Source: Vallitalea sp. (GTDB taxonomy: Bacteria > Bacillota > Clostridia > Lachnospirales > Vallitaleaceae). From it: a stretch of DNA of 48,358 bases. The position numbers and the translations under genes were made by a program. Below, piece by piece: positions 26,471 through 35,640 of the stretch (positions are counted from its first letter, which is position 1; every line of letters begins with the position of its first letter). The notes under the pieces were generated by a model. That model made no database searches. It saw only the letters and a program-made list of their open reading frames with translations, and was not told the origin of the DNA. The stretch spans positions 1 to 48,358 of the forward strand of contig NZ_JAOARO010000071.1 in the NCBI RefSeq assembly GCF_025211055.1, read 5' to 3'.

Positions 26471-27331
26471 ATGGTTAGTAATTCTGGTTATTCTGAAAAT
26501 AATCAAGAACCTTTAGGTTACAAATCCGACGATCAATTTTTCATTGTCAACAGTTGTGGTAATGACAAATTTTATAATACTAGTTTTTGGCAGAGAAGGT
26601 TTAACGGAAGAAAAGATTATTATCTAATATATGTTAAAAAAGGTGTTCTATCATGTAATATCAATTGTACTCCATATAAAATTAATAAAGGTGAAGTAAT
26701 TATTATAGATCCTGACATATCCCATGAAATATATTATTCAGATAAAGTATATCATGAAATCTTTTGGGTTAATTTTACTGGCTATGGAGTTATTGATGTA
26801 TTACAACAACTACATCTAATTTGCCAAAATATCTATTCTGTTAAAGATTGTCCAGTAATTGATAACCTTTTTTTAAATATAATAAAAGAACTTCAAATTA
26901 AAAGCAAATCATATATCATAATATGTAGTGGATACCTTGTTGAATTGCTGACAACTATCTCTAGATGCAAAAAAAATTGTCATGGTAATACCCATGCCAG
27001 TGAATTTGAATTACATAAAATCATGAATTATCTAAATGAAAGTTACCACCATCAACATACAGTAGAAGAACTGGCTAATAAGTGTAATCTATCACCCTAC
27101 TATTTTATAAGGAAATTCAAAAAAATATCTGGTTATTCACCACAAAAATATTTATTAAGAATACGTATGGAAAATGCTAAGAAAATGCTTGTAGAATCAA
27201 ATCTTAATATTGGTGAAATCGGAACTATGGTTGGATTTAAGAACGCATTATATTTCAGCAAAGCTTTTAAAGAGTTTGTTGGTATAAGTCCTTCTCAATA
27301 TAGGAAGATATCACAGGATATAAAAGAATAA
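26471..27331 (+). CDS. AraC-family transcriptional regulator
   Basis: A 286-aa regulator with an N-terminal cupin-like ligand domain (residues ~35-110; YLIYVKKGVLSCNINCTPYKI, then EVIIIDPDISHEIY). The C-terminal double helix-turn-helix (about 185-283) contains TVEELANKCNLSPYYFIRKF and NIGEIGTMVGFKNALYFSKAF. Such proteins usually respond to a sugar or oligosaccharide and activate catabolic genes. The ATG begins at the base after the upstream TAG, so it is translationally coupled to the NrdG2-like gene. The convergent GH88 hydrolase next door is a plausible target by proximity, but no operator repeats are evident. Confidence 0.9.
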   Translation: MVSNSGYSENNQEPLGYKSDDQFFIVNSCGNDKFYNTSFWQRRFNGRKDYYLIYVKKGVLSCNINCTPYKINKGEVIIIDPDISHEIYYSDKVYHEIFWVNFTGYGVIDVLQQLHLICQNIYSVKDCPVIDNLFLNIIKELQIKSKSYIIICSGYLVELLTTISRCKKNCHGNTHASEFELHKIMNYLNESYHHQHTVEELANKCNLSPYYFIRKFKKISGYSPQKYLLRIRMENAKKMLVESNLNIGEIGTMVGFKNALYFSKAFKEFVGISPSQYRKISQDIKE

Positions 27332-27355
27332 AATGAAATAAGAATACTTATTAAA

Positions 27356-27389
27356 GCTAAAGCTATCAAAGGTACATGATAGCTTTAGC
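27356..27389. terminator. Perfect hairpin between convergent araC-like and GH88 genes
   Basis: GCTAAAGCTATCA (27356-27368) and TGATAGCTTTAGC (27377-27389) form a 13-bp perfect stem with an 8-nt loop. No strong T-run follows on either strand, so it may act as a weak bidirectional terminator. Confidence 0.55.
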
Positions 27390-27436
27390 ATGAGACGAGT
27401 AAATCTAGCTTTTAAGGAATAGGTCAAAATAAATGC

Positions 27437-28603
27437 TTACCAATAAAGCTCCCAATCTTTTACAAGTCTTGTAAGTGCTTCAAAATAAAAGTAGTCTCCC
27501 CAAGTGTTGCATTCATCAACTCCAAAATTCTCACAAGGATTATTAGGCGATTTTCTAGCATATACACCATGTAAAAGCTGACCATTTGAGAATTTAGCAT
27601 CTTTCACACTGTAATTATCTATAAGAGATTTTAATATTTTCAAAGCAACATCTTTGTAATACTCGCTTTCAGATTCCTTTAGATATTTAGACATTTCAAG
27701 CATTCCACATACAGCAATTGCTGCCGCAGAACTATCCCGTGGCTCATCACTTCCATCTGTAAAATCAAAGTCCCAATATGGAATTAAGTCTTTTGGCAAA
27801 TTATTAATAAAATAATCTGTAATATCCTTGAAAACCTTAATATATTCATTGTTCTTAGTATATTTATAACTAAGTGCTACACCATAAATACCCCATGCTT
27901 GTCCTCTTGACCACGCAGAGCCATCTCTATTACCTTGTTTTGTGACTCCTTTTATAGGTTCTCCTGTTTTTACATCAAAAAAGTATGTGTGATAAGTTGA
28001 TTTATTATCACGCATTATATTCTTTAGAGATGTTTTAATATGTTTCTTGGCTATGTCAGCATATTTATCATCCCCGGTTACTTCCGTTGACCAGTAGAGT
28101 AAAGGCAAATTCAAAAGACAATCAATTATTAAACGGTAATTATCTTCTGCACCAAGTTCTCCCCATGCTTGTATAAACTCTCCCACAGGTTGATACCTTG
28201 AAATCAAATTATTAGCTGCGAGAAGTGCTGCTTTTTTACCATTATTATTTTGCGTAAGTTTATAGGCAGCTACACAAGAAAGACTATATAAAAAACCCAT
28301 ATCATGATTATCTATATCTATTCTCTTTTCAATTCGATTGAGAAAGCTCTCTACTTGAATTTCAGCAGCTTTCTTAAATTTTTCATCCTTAGTATGCTCA
28401 AATGCTAGCCATATTTCACCAGTCCAAAATCCTGAAGTCCAGCTTATATTCTCTTGTGGTCTATAAAAATTATCTATACTAGCATCTACCTTAAACTTAT
28501 AAGTAAATTCTGGCAAACATCTTTCTACTTGATTGATAGCATTGTCTATAGCTTTTTTTACTTCACTATCTGTGACTTTTTCATACTTTAATAAATCTAT
28601 CAT
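27437..28603 (-). CDS. Glycoside hydrolase family 88 unsaturated glucuronyl hydrolase
   Basis: GH88 enzymes hydrate the unsaturated uronic acid left at the non-reducing end by polysaccharide lyases, releasing 5-keto-4-deoxyuronate. The 388-aa (alpha/alpha)6-barrel protein has both family aspartates: Asp101 in DNHDMGFLY and Asp161 in LIIDCLLNLPLLYW. It also has the conserved WSRGQAWGIYG and RDSSAAAIAVCGMLEM segments. There is no signal peptide, so it acts on imported disaccharides in the cytoplasm. It stands alone with an AraC regulator convergent downstream and a YesN-type response regulator divergent upstream, both typical partners of glycan loci. No lyase or uptake system is adjacent, although the sugar ABC transporter at the right end could be related. 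Confidence 0.93.
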   Translation of the reverse strand: MIDLLKYEKVTDSEVKKAIDNAINQVERCLPEFTYKFKVDASIDNFYRPQENISWTSGFWTGEIWLAFEHTKDEKFKKAAEIQVESFLNRIEKRIDIDNHDMGFLYSLSCVAAYKLTQNNNGKKAALLAANNLISRYQPVGEFIQAWGELGAEDNYRLIIDCLLNLPLLYWSTEVTGDDKYADIAKKHIKTSLKNIMRDNKSTYHTYFFDVKTGEPIKGVTKQGNRDGSAWSRGQAWGIYGVALSYKYTKNNEYIKVFKDITDYFINNLPKDLIPYWDFDFTDGSDEPRDSSAAAIAVCGMLEMSKYLKESESEYYKDVALKILKSLIDNYSVKDAKFSNGQLLHGVYARKSPNNPCENFGVDECNTWGDYFYFEALTRLVKDWELYW

Positions 28604-28905
28604 AGCATATATCCTTTCTCTATTATCCTTTTAATCCTGAAGATGCAAAACTTCAGCTACCATAATAAGTCTATAGTCAGAATATTAAGAAATAAACCTT
28701 CTTATACCTAATTGAATTATTTTATTTATTTCAGAATTGTTTTTACCGCATTTTTTTTGTATAATATTACTATACTAGATTATATTTTGTTAGTGAACTT
28801 ATAATCTTATGATGATATAATCAAATTTTTAAATTTATAAAATTTTACTAATATAATTTCTATTTTATAATAATATTTTTTGATAACCAATTGAGGAGTA
28901 GACAT
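28604..28905. promoter_or_regulatory. Divergent GH88 / response-regulator intergenic region
   Basis: This AT-rich 302-bp gap holds no gene. A possible plus-strand promoter is TTGTTT (28738-28743), 16 bp, TATAAT (28760-28765), giving a ~135-nt leader. Near GH88, CTGAAG (28637-28642) and CTTCAG (28651-28656) form a 6-bp inverted repeat in its leader. Confidence 0.35.
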
Positions 28906-30549
28906 ATGGATAAAAAATTGATTTATAAAGTTTTACTTGTAGATGATGAACTTATTATTTTATCTGGATTAAAATTTTTAATTAATTGGGAAGCTATCAG
29001 CTGTGAGATAATAGATACTGCAAGCAATGGACAAGAAGCGTTAAGAATTATAAAAGAACAATCCCCTGATATTGTAATCTGTGATATTAATATCCCAGTA
29101 TTTGATGGTTTAGAAGTTTTAAAACAAGCAAATGAGTTCAATAAAAATATAGTCTTTATAATGCTTACAAATCATCAAGATTTTCATCTTGCACAACAGG
29201 CTCTTAAGTACAAAGCAGTGGATTATATACTAAAAACTAATTTACAGCCGAAACTTCTTACACAAGCAATTGAAAATGCACAACATGAATTAAATAAAAG
29301 AAAAAAAATAAATAAAATAGATTTTGTAGAAAGTTACATAAATAAAAATGAAAAAAAAATGGTAAAAAATAGCTTATTAAATATTTTAAACAGCACTGTA
29401 AATGATAGGTATTCTCTAGTTGAACAATTCAAAATATGCGAATCTGCGGGTATTTTTGAATCATATTCAATAATGCAGATTTATATAAATAATCCAGATA
29501 TTGTTAATATCAACCTATTCTCCGCAGAAGATAAAAATAAGCTAGTGGAGTGTGAAAAAGATATTATCAATAAAATATTCAAGAATTTCTTTGAGCATTA
29601 TATCATATTAGATTACGGTAGTAGTTCTGTACTTGCAATTATATCAAATCATCCTAATATGGAAAAAGAATATATAAGGCATTTTTATAGAAAACTATTG
29701 ACAACTTCAAAAAACATTCTCGAAACATCCGTTGATATTGCTATAACACAAGTTTTTAATGCTAGAAAAGATATTTACTCATGCATTGAACAATTAAAGC
29801 AAATAAATAACTTCTATTATTATAATAATACAAATATTGTTTTTTATGATGAAATAAATCAGAAACTCTATAATGGCAGTTTTGATATATCTAATATCAT
29901 TAATGATTTGAGTAAGGCATTAACAACTCATAATACAGAAAATATTAATAATGTATTTGAAAAACTTATAGATCTATTAATTTCTTCAAAACCCAAAAAG
30001 CAAAATGCTATAAATTGTTGTATTAGAATATATAATTATACAATGGTCACTTTACAGTCTCTTGACAACCAAAAAGCTTTTAATGAAAGCTTTAGTAATA
30101 GTGCTGATACGATAAATAAGTTAATGTCTCTTGGTACTTTTGAAGATGTTATTCTATGGATCAAAGAATTAAATAACACTATTATTAATTATAATTTATT
30201 AGTTGCATCAAAGAGCAATAATTTAATCAACAGTGCTAAAGAATTTATACTAGAGCATATAGATACTAAACTAACATTAAATTCCGTAGCAAATTATTTA
30301 AATATTTCACCAAGTTACTTATCTTACCTTTTTAAAAAAGAATGTAATCGTAATTTTGTAGATTATATAAATCAATTAAAAATAGAAAAAGCTTGTAACT
30401 TATTAAATAAAAAACAATACTTAATATATGAAATAGCATATATGTTAGGATTTGATAACGCCTATTACTTTACTAAAATATTCAGAAAATATAAGGGTGT
30501 TACCCCAAAAGAATATCTACAAAAAATTAATGGAGACCTTAATGTATAA
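28906..30549 (+). CDS. YesN-type response regulator with AraC DNA-binding domain
   Basis: A 547-aa two-component regulator. The receiver domain (residues 6-125) has the acidic pocket VDDE (Asp13/14), phospho-acceptor Asp60 in VICDINIPVFDG, and the conserved Lys110. A long helical linker follows. The C-terminal AraC double HTH (about 445-540) includes TLNSVANYLNISPSYLSYLF and YEIAYMLGFDNAYYFTKIF. The ATG at 28906 has GAGGAG seven bases upstream; an earlier in-frame TTG would overlap that RBS. YesN-type regulators normally sit beside a YesM histidine kinase and a carbohydrate ABC transporter. Neither is adjacent here, so the kinase is elsewhere. It is divergent from the GH88 gene, a likely target. 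Confidence 0.93.
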   Translation: MDKKLIYKVLLVDDELIILSGLKFLINWEAISCEIIDTASNGQEALRIIKEQSPDIVICDINIPVFDGLEVLKQANEFNKNIVFIMLTNHQDFHLAQQALKYKAVDYILKTNLQPKLLTQAIENAQHELNKRKKINKIDFVESYINKNEKKMVKNSLLNILNSTVNDRYSLVEQFKICESAGIFESYSIMQIYINNPDIVNINLFSAEDKNKLVECEKDIINKIFKNFFEHYIILDYGSSSVLAIISNHPNMEKEYIRHFYRKLLTTSKNILETSVDIAITQVFNARKDIYSCIEQLKQINNFYYYNNTNIVFYDEINQKLYNGSFDISNIINDLSKALTTHNTENINNVFEKLIDLLISSKPKKQNAINCCIRIYNYTMVTLQSLDNQKAFNESFSNSADTINKLMSLGTFEDVILWIKELNNTIINYNLLVASKSNNLINSAKEFILEHIDTKLTLNSVANYLNISPSYLSYLFKKECNRNFVDYINQLKIEKACNLLNKKQYLIYEIAYMLGFDNAYYFTKIFRKYKGVTPKEYLQKINGDLNV

Positions 30550-30614
30550 TTTTTCTACACTGATAATACTGAACTGATAATACTGATTTGGGTTCTCAGC
30601 ACATTAATTGTTCC

Positions 30615-30653
30615 CCTGTGATAGGTCTTGTACTGTACGAGACCCATCACAGG
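30615..30653. terminator. Long hairpin between convergent genes
   Basis: Arms CCTGTGATAGGTCT (30615-30628) and AGACCCATCACAGG (30640-30653) pair at 13 of 14 positions, and the internal TGTACTGTACG can extend the stem. It lies between the response-regulator and helicase genes; there is no T-run, so its function is uncertain. Confidence 0.5.
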
Positions 30654-30656
30654 ATA

Positions 30657-33600
30657 TTATTTACTGGGCAATCTATTAACTCTCCTATTATTATCTTTTT
30701 TCTTATCTATTCCTACGATTTTATATTCAAATTCTTGATACACAAATCTTTCCTCTATTCCTCTTTGTAATAAATCTTTGCTAAAATTACTCATTATATT
30801 TTTATTATAGGGATTAGATTCAATATCTACTTCAAAAACTTCCTTAGACATATTATCTTGTACATATACTCTATCTCCAAACCATACTGTTTGTTCTGGA
30901 TGAAAGTCTCCTTGCAATTCAACATTTTCTACATTTTGTTCATCCTTTTCAACTATAGTTTGTTCATTACTATCATTTTCTTTCATTTTACCTTTTATGA
31001 ATTCAATTCTATCAATTACATTATTTACAACCTTCTCGGAATCCTTCCACCAATCTAAGCTCCATATCCTGTATAGATTCCAACCTCTTGATTCTAGAAA
31101 TCTCTTTCTATGGATATCACGTTCTCTTGTAGAAGGCTGGTTATAATAAGAATAACCGTCGCATTCAATTCCTAGTAAGTATCTAGAACTATCTTTGTCA
31201 TATACTGCCAAGTCGATTTTATAATCAGAGACTCCCACGTTTTTCTCTACAAGATATCCTTTATCTTTTAACTTAGCATATAACTTGGATGTAGTATTAT
31301 CCATATCATCTGCTTTTTTATCCCTATCTTTTGTAAATACCAACTCTCTTAGGACATTTTCTGCTTCAGCATTTTCTTTAGAAGATACTTCTCTAGCATA
31401 CTGAAGATAGTTTTTGAATAATTTTGCTCCCATATTTTTTGTTCCTTCTACTCTTAATTCTTCTGGTTCAATAGAAGTTATCACATATATCTTTTCCTTA
31501 GCACGGCTAATAGCAACGTTTAATCTATTTTCGCCCCCGTCTTGTGATAGAGCACCGAAGTTCACAGAAACTTTGCCAGATTCATTAGGAGCATAACCTA
31601 TTGAGAATATAATTATATCTCTTTCATCCCCCTGGACATTTTCAATATTTTTGACGAATATACTAACATCTTCATTTCCGTTCTTACGATTCTTTTCATG
31701 GTTATACAGCTTTTTGAACTCTTTGTCATAGTTTCCTCTAGTATCCAATAAATCGCTGATTAGATCTTTTTGGGTCACGTTGAATGTGATAATTCCTATA
31801 GTCTCATTGTTTTTTCTTGTTTTCAATATTGAACCTACCAAGTCCACTACTTTACTTGCTTCTGCATTATTTTTCCTCTCTATCCACTTACCATCGACTT
31901 TTATTCTTTCTATTGGAGAAGGCTTATTACTTCTTATGTTAACTATGTTAGGGGATATATTAAGATTACCACCATAAAAAGCATAGTTAGAAAAGTTTAT
32001 AAGTTCCTCATATCTAGAACGATAGTGATAGTTAAGGTGTACTGAAGGATAATTAATCTTAGCAAGGTCTAAGAGACTTTCTTCTTCGAATGCCGCTGCA
32101 GTTTCTATAGTAGCTAGTTCTTCGTCAAAATCATCATATCTTGTCATAAATGTAGAACTTGGTTTTAACTGCTTATCATCCCCAGTTACCACAACTTGTT
32201 TTCCTCTATATATGGTAGGTATTGCATTTTCAACGTACATTTGAGAAGCTTCATCAAATATTATCATATCGAACATACCCTCTCTTAGAGGTAATATATC
32301 AGAAACAGTTTCTGGGCTAAGAAGCCAGCATGGGAAAACAGTCAATAGAAGTTCACTGAATTCAATGACATATTTTCTGATTGGCCATGTCTTACGTTTT
32401 TTCTCGGCTTGTCTCTTAAATTCCTTAAAAAGAGGTGTATCAACAAACAACTGCAACTTATCGTTCCATTTACTTTTTATCAGGTCAGCAGTAAGACCAT
32501 TCTTTTCCTTCATCAAATTATCAATTTCTTGTATAGTCTCTTGGTACATGGAAAAATGAAGATAAAAATCGTTATATTCTTTTGTTTTTTCTATATCATT
32601 AATATGTATCAACGTTGTAAAAGGAATTATATTACTTAGTACTTCATTAATGTTACCATGATCTTTTACTGCACTTATAGCATAATCCAGTATTTTTATT
32701 TGGAGATTGGATAAATTGTCTATTCTATTTTTTAATCCATAAAACACTTCAATATTATCAGCTGCTTCTTTTATTTTTTTGAGGTCACTGATAATATCAA
32801 ATTCTAGTACGAATTTTTCACATAATGAGTTGAATATATCTTCTCTTATTACTGGTTTCAATTCTTTTAACATAGCTATTACTTCATTGATTATTATGCC
32901 ATACTTAATGAATAGCTTCTCAAGGTCAGTTTTTTTTCCTTCAAAAGTCAGCATATTTTTCTCGTATTCTTCTTTTTTGCTTTTATGTTTTATCCAATGA
33001 TTGGGACTCCACCATTTCTTATCTTCATTTTGCTCTACCAACTGACCATTAACCTGTTGATTTGTCATATGAGCATGATTGATTACCTGTTGTTTGGTTA
33101 CTCCAAACCCATTTTCAGCATACAATCTCCCTACTTTTTCTAAGTTATCTAGCTCTATTTTTGGTATTTCACTGTTGATTTTATCAGTAATCCTAATAAT
33201 GGTATCTTGTAATTCTTGTATTTCAATAAAATCTAGTTTTCTTACAAAAGTATCGAGCATGGGATTTTCTTTACACATTTCTTTGTAACTGATATAGGTC
33301 TGTGCAATTATATCATTAAATTCTATACCATCCATAGCTTCTCGTAATTCTTGATATTTAGTATTTTCAAAAGGGTTGTCCTTACGAAAACTGATATAGC
33401 TTTCATATCTTATATCTTCTGTTGAGGTTATAGCTTCTGAGCATGCATACATGTCATGAAGAGTTATACCGTATTCTCTTTCTTTATGAAGTATTTTTGC
33501 CATATTTGTTAGATAGCTTATCTTTCCATCAATTGCAGATGCATCATCATCAATCTTAAGGTTAAGGGAGTTGTCGAAATCCATTGCTTCTGTACTAATG

Positions 33601-34946
33601 CATTCACATACTTTTCTATAGAAATCTCTCTTATTCTTGTTGGCATCATGTATTAGGGCAATCTTTTGATTAATATCCGCTAATCTATTATATATTACAT
33701 CTAGGGCAGCTCTTTTTTGAGATACCATCAAGACTTTTTTCCCTTTGGCTAGAGAGTCACATATAATATTAGCTATGGTTTGGGATTTACCTGTTCCTGG
33801 AGGTCCATATATAACTAAATTACTTTTCTCATTAGTACTTAAGACTGCATTTTCTTGACTATTATCAAGTGAAGATAAGAAGTAAACTTCTTTTTCTGAT
33901 AACTGTTTTACTTTTTCATCTGATTTTTTGACAGGTTCATCAGATACATTCTCATCTTCTTTGTTCATCAGTAGTAGTTCAAGTACTTCATTGTATAACT
34001 CTTCCTGCTCTAGATATTGATAATCAGTATATATGGAGTTAGATAATGGAAATTGCCCTAATACCATATAGTTTTTCAATATCAATTCTCCCGCTTCATA
34101 GCTAGGCAGTTTTGCATTAGTGTAATCAACAAATTTTTCAATATCTCTTTTACCCGTATCTTCTATATTTATTTTATTATCATAAAGATATTTTATTAGT
34201 CCAGAGACTGCATCATCAGAGAATTGTTCTAGTGATGAGAACTCCATGTCTAATTCTGTTATCTTGGATTCATTGAACTTGCAATAAGCAAATATGAATA
34301 CTTTATTTATTAATATCTCTTGGTCAATAATATTGGAAAGCTGCCAATTATTACTAACTTTTTCTAGTTTTACAGGAAACATAAAAAGTGGGGCTCTAAC
34401 AAAGGTTGTGTCATTGAATCTTCCCTCAACAAATGGATAGCTTAGATATAATTCATATTTTCCTGTTTCTTTTTCTACTGCATCAATTTCTCTAAGCAAG
34501 TAGTTAATGTTGTTAGAGTAACTAATCATCTTTTCAATCTTATCATCTATCTTTTTCTTGCTCGCAATTAATTCCATATCATATTTATCATTGATTTCTT
34601 GTTTTCTAATAGCGAGTACTTGTTTTTCTTCTTCAGATACATCATTTAATTCTTTTATTATCTCTTCAAGAGCTAATAATTCCTGTTTTCTATTATTGGC
34701 AATTTGCTTTTCTGAAGCTTTTACATCTTCATTTCTTATCTTGTAAGGGTCGTCAATAATTATTTTCTTTCCTTTTTCCCTGTTTATTAGAAAATTGGTA
34801 AGTTCATTATTTATGTTTTTATCTAATTCAATCAACCTTGATATATCGAATGATCTTTTTTTATGTATTTTCTTGAGAACCAGACTTCTATTTCTTCCGC
34901 TTAAGTTAATTAACCTGTCTTTATATGTTTTTAGAATATCTTTCAC
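30657..34946 (-). CDS. DUF4011-like SF1 helicase fused to a Vsr/MTES_1575-like nuclease
   Basis: A 1429-aa cytoplasmic protein. The N-terminus (LKTYKDRLINLSGRNRSLVL) resembles DUF4011, followed by a coiled coil (about 80-135). The SF1 helicase core starts with Walker A GPPGTGKS (381-388). A large helical insert precedes Walker B DEAS (898-901), and motifs LNYHYRSR, NVQGDERDIIIFSIGYA and NRLNVAISRAKEK follow. Around residues 1200-1310 is a PD-(D/E)XK-type nuclease domain (DYKIDLAVYD, then GIECDGYSYY with Glu1261/Asp1263, then RDIHRKRFLESRGWNLYRIW). This Vsr-like layout is known from the REase_MTES_1575 group. A ~120-aa tail follows. DUF4011-helicase-Vsr proteins are candidate anti-phage defence genes, and this one stands alone. 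Function is inferred. Confidence 0.85.
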   Translation of the reverse strand: MKDILKTYKDRLINLSGRNRSLVLKKIHKKRSFDISRLIELDKNINNELTNFLINREKGKKIIIDDPYKIRNEDVKASEKQIANNRKQELLALEEIIKELNDVSEEEKQVLAIRKQEINDKYDMELIASKKKIDDKIEKMISYSNNINYLLREIDAVEKETGKYELYLSYPFVEGRFNDTTFVRAPLFMFPVKLEKVSNNWQLSNIIDQEILINKVFIFAYCKFNESKITELDMEFSSLEQFSDDAVSGLIKYLYDNKINIEDTGKRDIEKFVDYTNAKLPSYEAGELILKNYMVLGQFPLSNSIYTDYQYLEQEELYNEVLELLLMNKEDENVSDEPVKKSDEKVKQLSEKEVYFLSSLDNSQENAVLSTNEKSNLVIYGPPGTGKSQTIANIICDSLAKGKKVLMVSQKRAALDVIYNRLADINQKIALIHDANKNKRDFYRKVCECISTEAMDFDNSLNLKIDDDASAIDGKISYLTNMAKILHKEREYGITLHDMYACSEAITSTEDIRYESYISFRKDNPFENTKYQELREAMDGIEFNDIIAQTYISYKEMCKENPMLDTFVRKLDFIEIQELQDTIIRITDKINSEIPKIELDNLEKVGRLYAENGFGVTKQQVINHAHMTNQQVNGQLVEQNEDKKWWSPNHWIKHKSKKEEYEKNMLTFEGKKTDLEKLFIKYGIIINEVIAMLKELKPVIREDIFNSLCEKFVLEFDIISDLKKIKEAADNIEVFYGLKNRIDNLSNLQIKILDYAISAVKDHGNINEVLSNIIPFTTLIHINDIEKTKEYNDFYLHFSMYQETIQEIDNLMKEKNGLTADLIKSKWNDKLQLFVDTPLFKEFKRQAEKKRKTWPIRKYVIEFSELLLTVFPCWLLSPETVSDILPLREGMFDMIIFDEASQMYVENAIPTIYRGKQVVVTGDDKQLKPSSTFMTRYDDFDEELATIETAAAFEEESLLDLAKINYPSVHLNYHYRSRYEELINFSNYAFYGGNLNISPNIVNIRSNKPSPIERIKVDGKWIERKNNAEASKVVDLVGSILKTRKNNETIGIITFNVTQKDLISDLLDTRGNYDKEFKKLYNHEKNRKNGNEDVSIFVKNIENVQGDERDIIIFSIGYAPNESGKVSVNFGALSQDGGENRLNVAISRAKEKIYVITSIEPEELRVEGTKNMGAKLFKNYLQYAREVSSKENAEAENVLRELVFTKDRDKKADDMDNTTSKLYAKLKDKGYLVEKNVGVSDYKIDLAVYDKDSSRYLLGIECDGYSYYNQPSTRERDIHRKRFLESRGWNLYRIWSLDWWKDSEKVVNNVIDRIEFIKGKMKENDSNEQTIVEKDEQNVENVELQGDFHPEQTVWFGDRVYVQDNMSKEVFEVDIESNPYNKNIMSNFSKDLLQRGIEERFVYQEFEYKIVGIDKKKDNNRRVNRLPSK

Positions 34947-35158
34947 CTAATATTACCCCCTGCTAAGTAGATAAATTGATATTTATTGCTTACTAATGGT
35001 TTTATTATATCAAAATTATAGCTTATTACAAATAATTTAAGATAGATTTTTCCTAAGCTGACTAACTCTTTGTCATAATAGCGACTTTAGATTACGTAAT
35101 ATTCACAGATAATATGGTTAAACTAGATATTGATAACACTGTTAGAAGGGAGCATATC

Positions 35159-35464
35159 ATGTTAAATAGTATATATGAAACACGTACAAGATTAGATGAA
35201 GGTTACCATATCTCATTAACAATGCCAAAAGAAGAATACACAGTTATTTATGGAAATGATATTAATGAACAACATGCTACTGAGATTATTAATGATTATC
35301 TACAACATAGAGATGATGACGGTGAAGCTTATGACATCAAGATATATGACCATGATACCAGTAATTTGATTGAGATAGAAGCTCAGTTGAATTATATAGG
35401 AAATGAGCATACTGATTATAGTAAATCTCATGGAGAATTGTTTTCAAATAATGCCAATGAATAA
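35159..35464 (+). CDS. Small acidic hypothetical protein
   Basis: A 101-aa soluble protein, acidic and rich in Asp, Glu, His and Tyr (YHISLTMPKEEYTVIYGNDI, then DYLQHRDDDGEAYDIKIYDH). No family is recognised and there is no signal peptide or membrane helix. I chose the ATG at 35159 because AAGGGAG lies ~7 nt upstream; an in-frame ATG at 35114 has no RBS. The predicted fold is mixed alpha/beta. It is monocistronic with a good terminator and diverges from the helicase-nuclease gene across ~210 bp. That could make it a partner gene, but nothing proves it. Confidence 0.7.
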   Translation: MLNSIYETRTRLDEGYHISLTMPKEEYTVIYGNDINEQHATEIINDYLQHRDDDGEAYDIKIYDHDTSNLIEIEAQLNYIGNEHTDYSKSHGELFSNNANE

Positions 35465-35472
35465 TATACTAA

Positions 35473-35507
35473 GGGGCTTAATTAATTAAATTTTCAGCCC
35501 CATTTTT
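35473..35507 (+). terminator. Intrinsic terminator after the 101-aa gene
   Basis: GGGGCT (35473-35478) and AGCCCC (35496-35501) flank a 17-nt AT-rich loop and are followed by ATTTTT. Confidence 0.8.
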
Positions 35508-35530
35508 CCCTTATAAAGGACTCATGTCCA

Positions 35531-35566
35531 TTGACTGCTGTCGGGAATTATACTATAATTATAGTA
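35531..35566 (+). promoter_or_regulatory. Promoter of the 5'-nucleotidase gene with overlapping palindrome
   Basis: TTGACT (35531-35536), 17 bp, TATAAT (35554-35559) is near consensus, ~80 bp before the start codon. The -10 box lies in a 14-bp perfect palindrome ACTATAATTATAGT (35553-35566), which could be an operator or chance in AT-rich DNA. Confidence 0.7.
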
Positions 35567-35640
35567 CTTGGAGATATTATAATTTATATCTTTTAATATA
35601 TTCAAGTATATCATAATTAAATATCATTGGGAGGATTATT

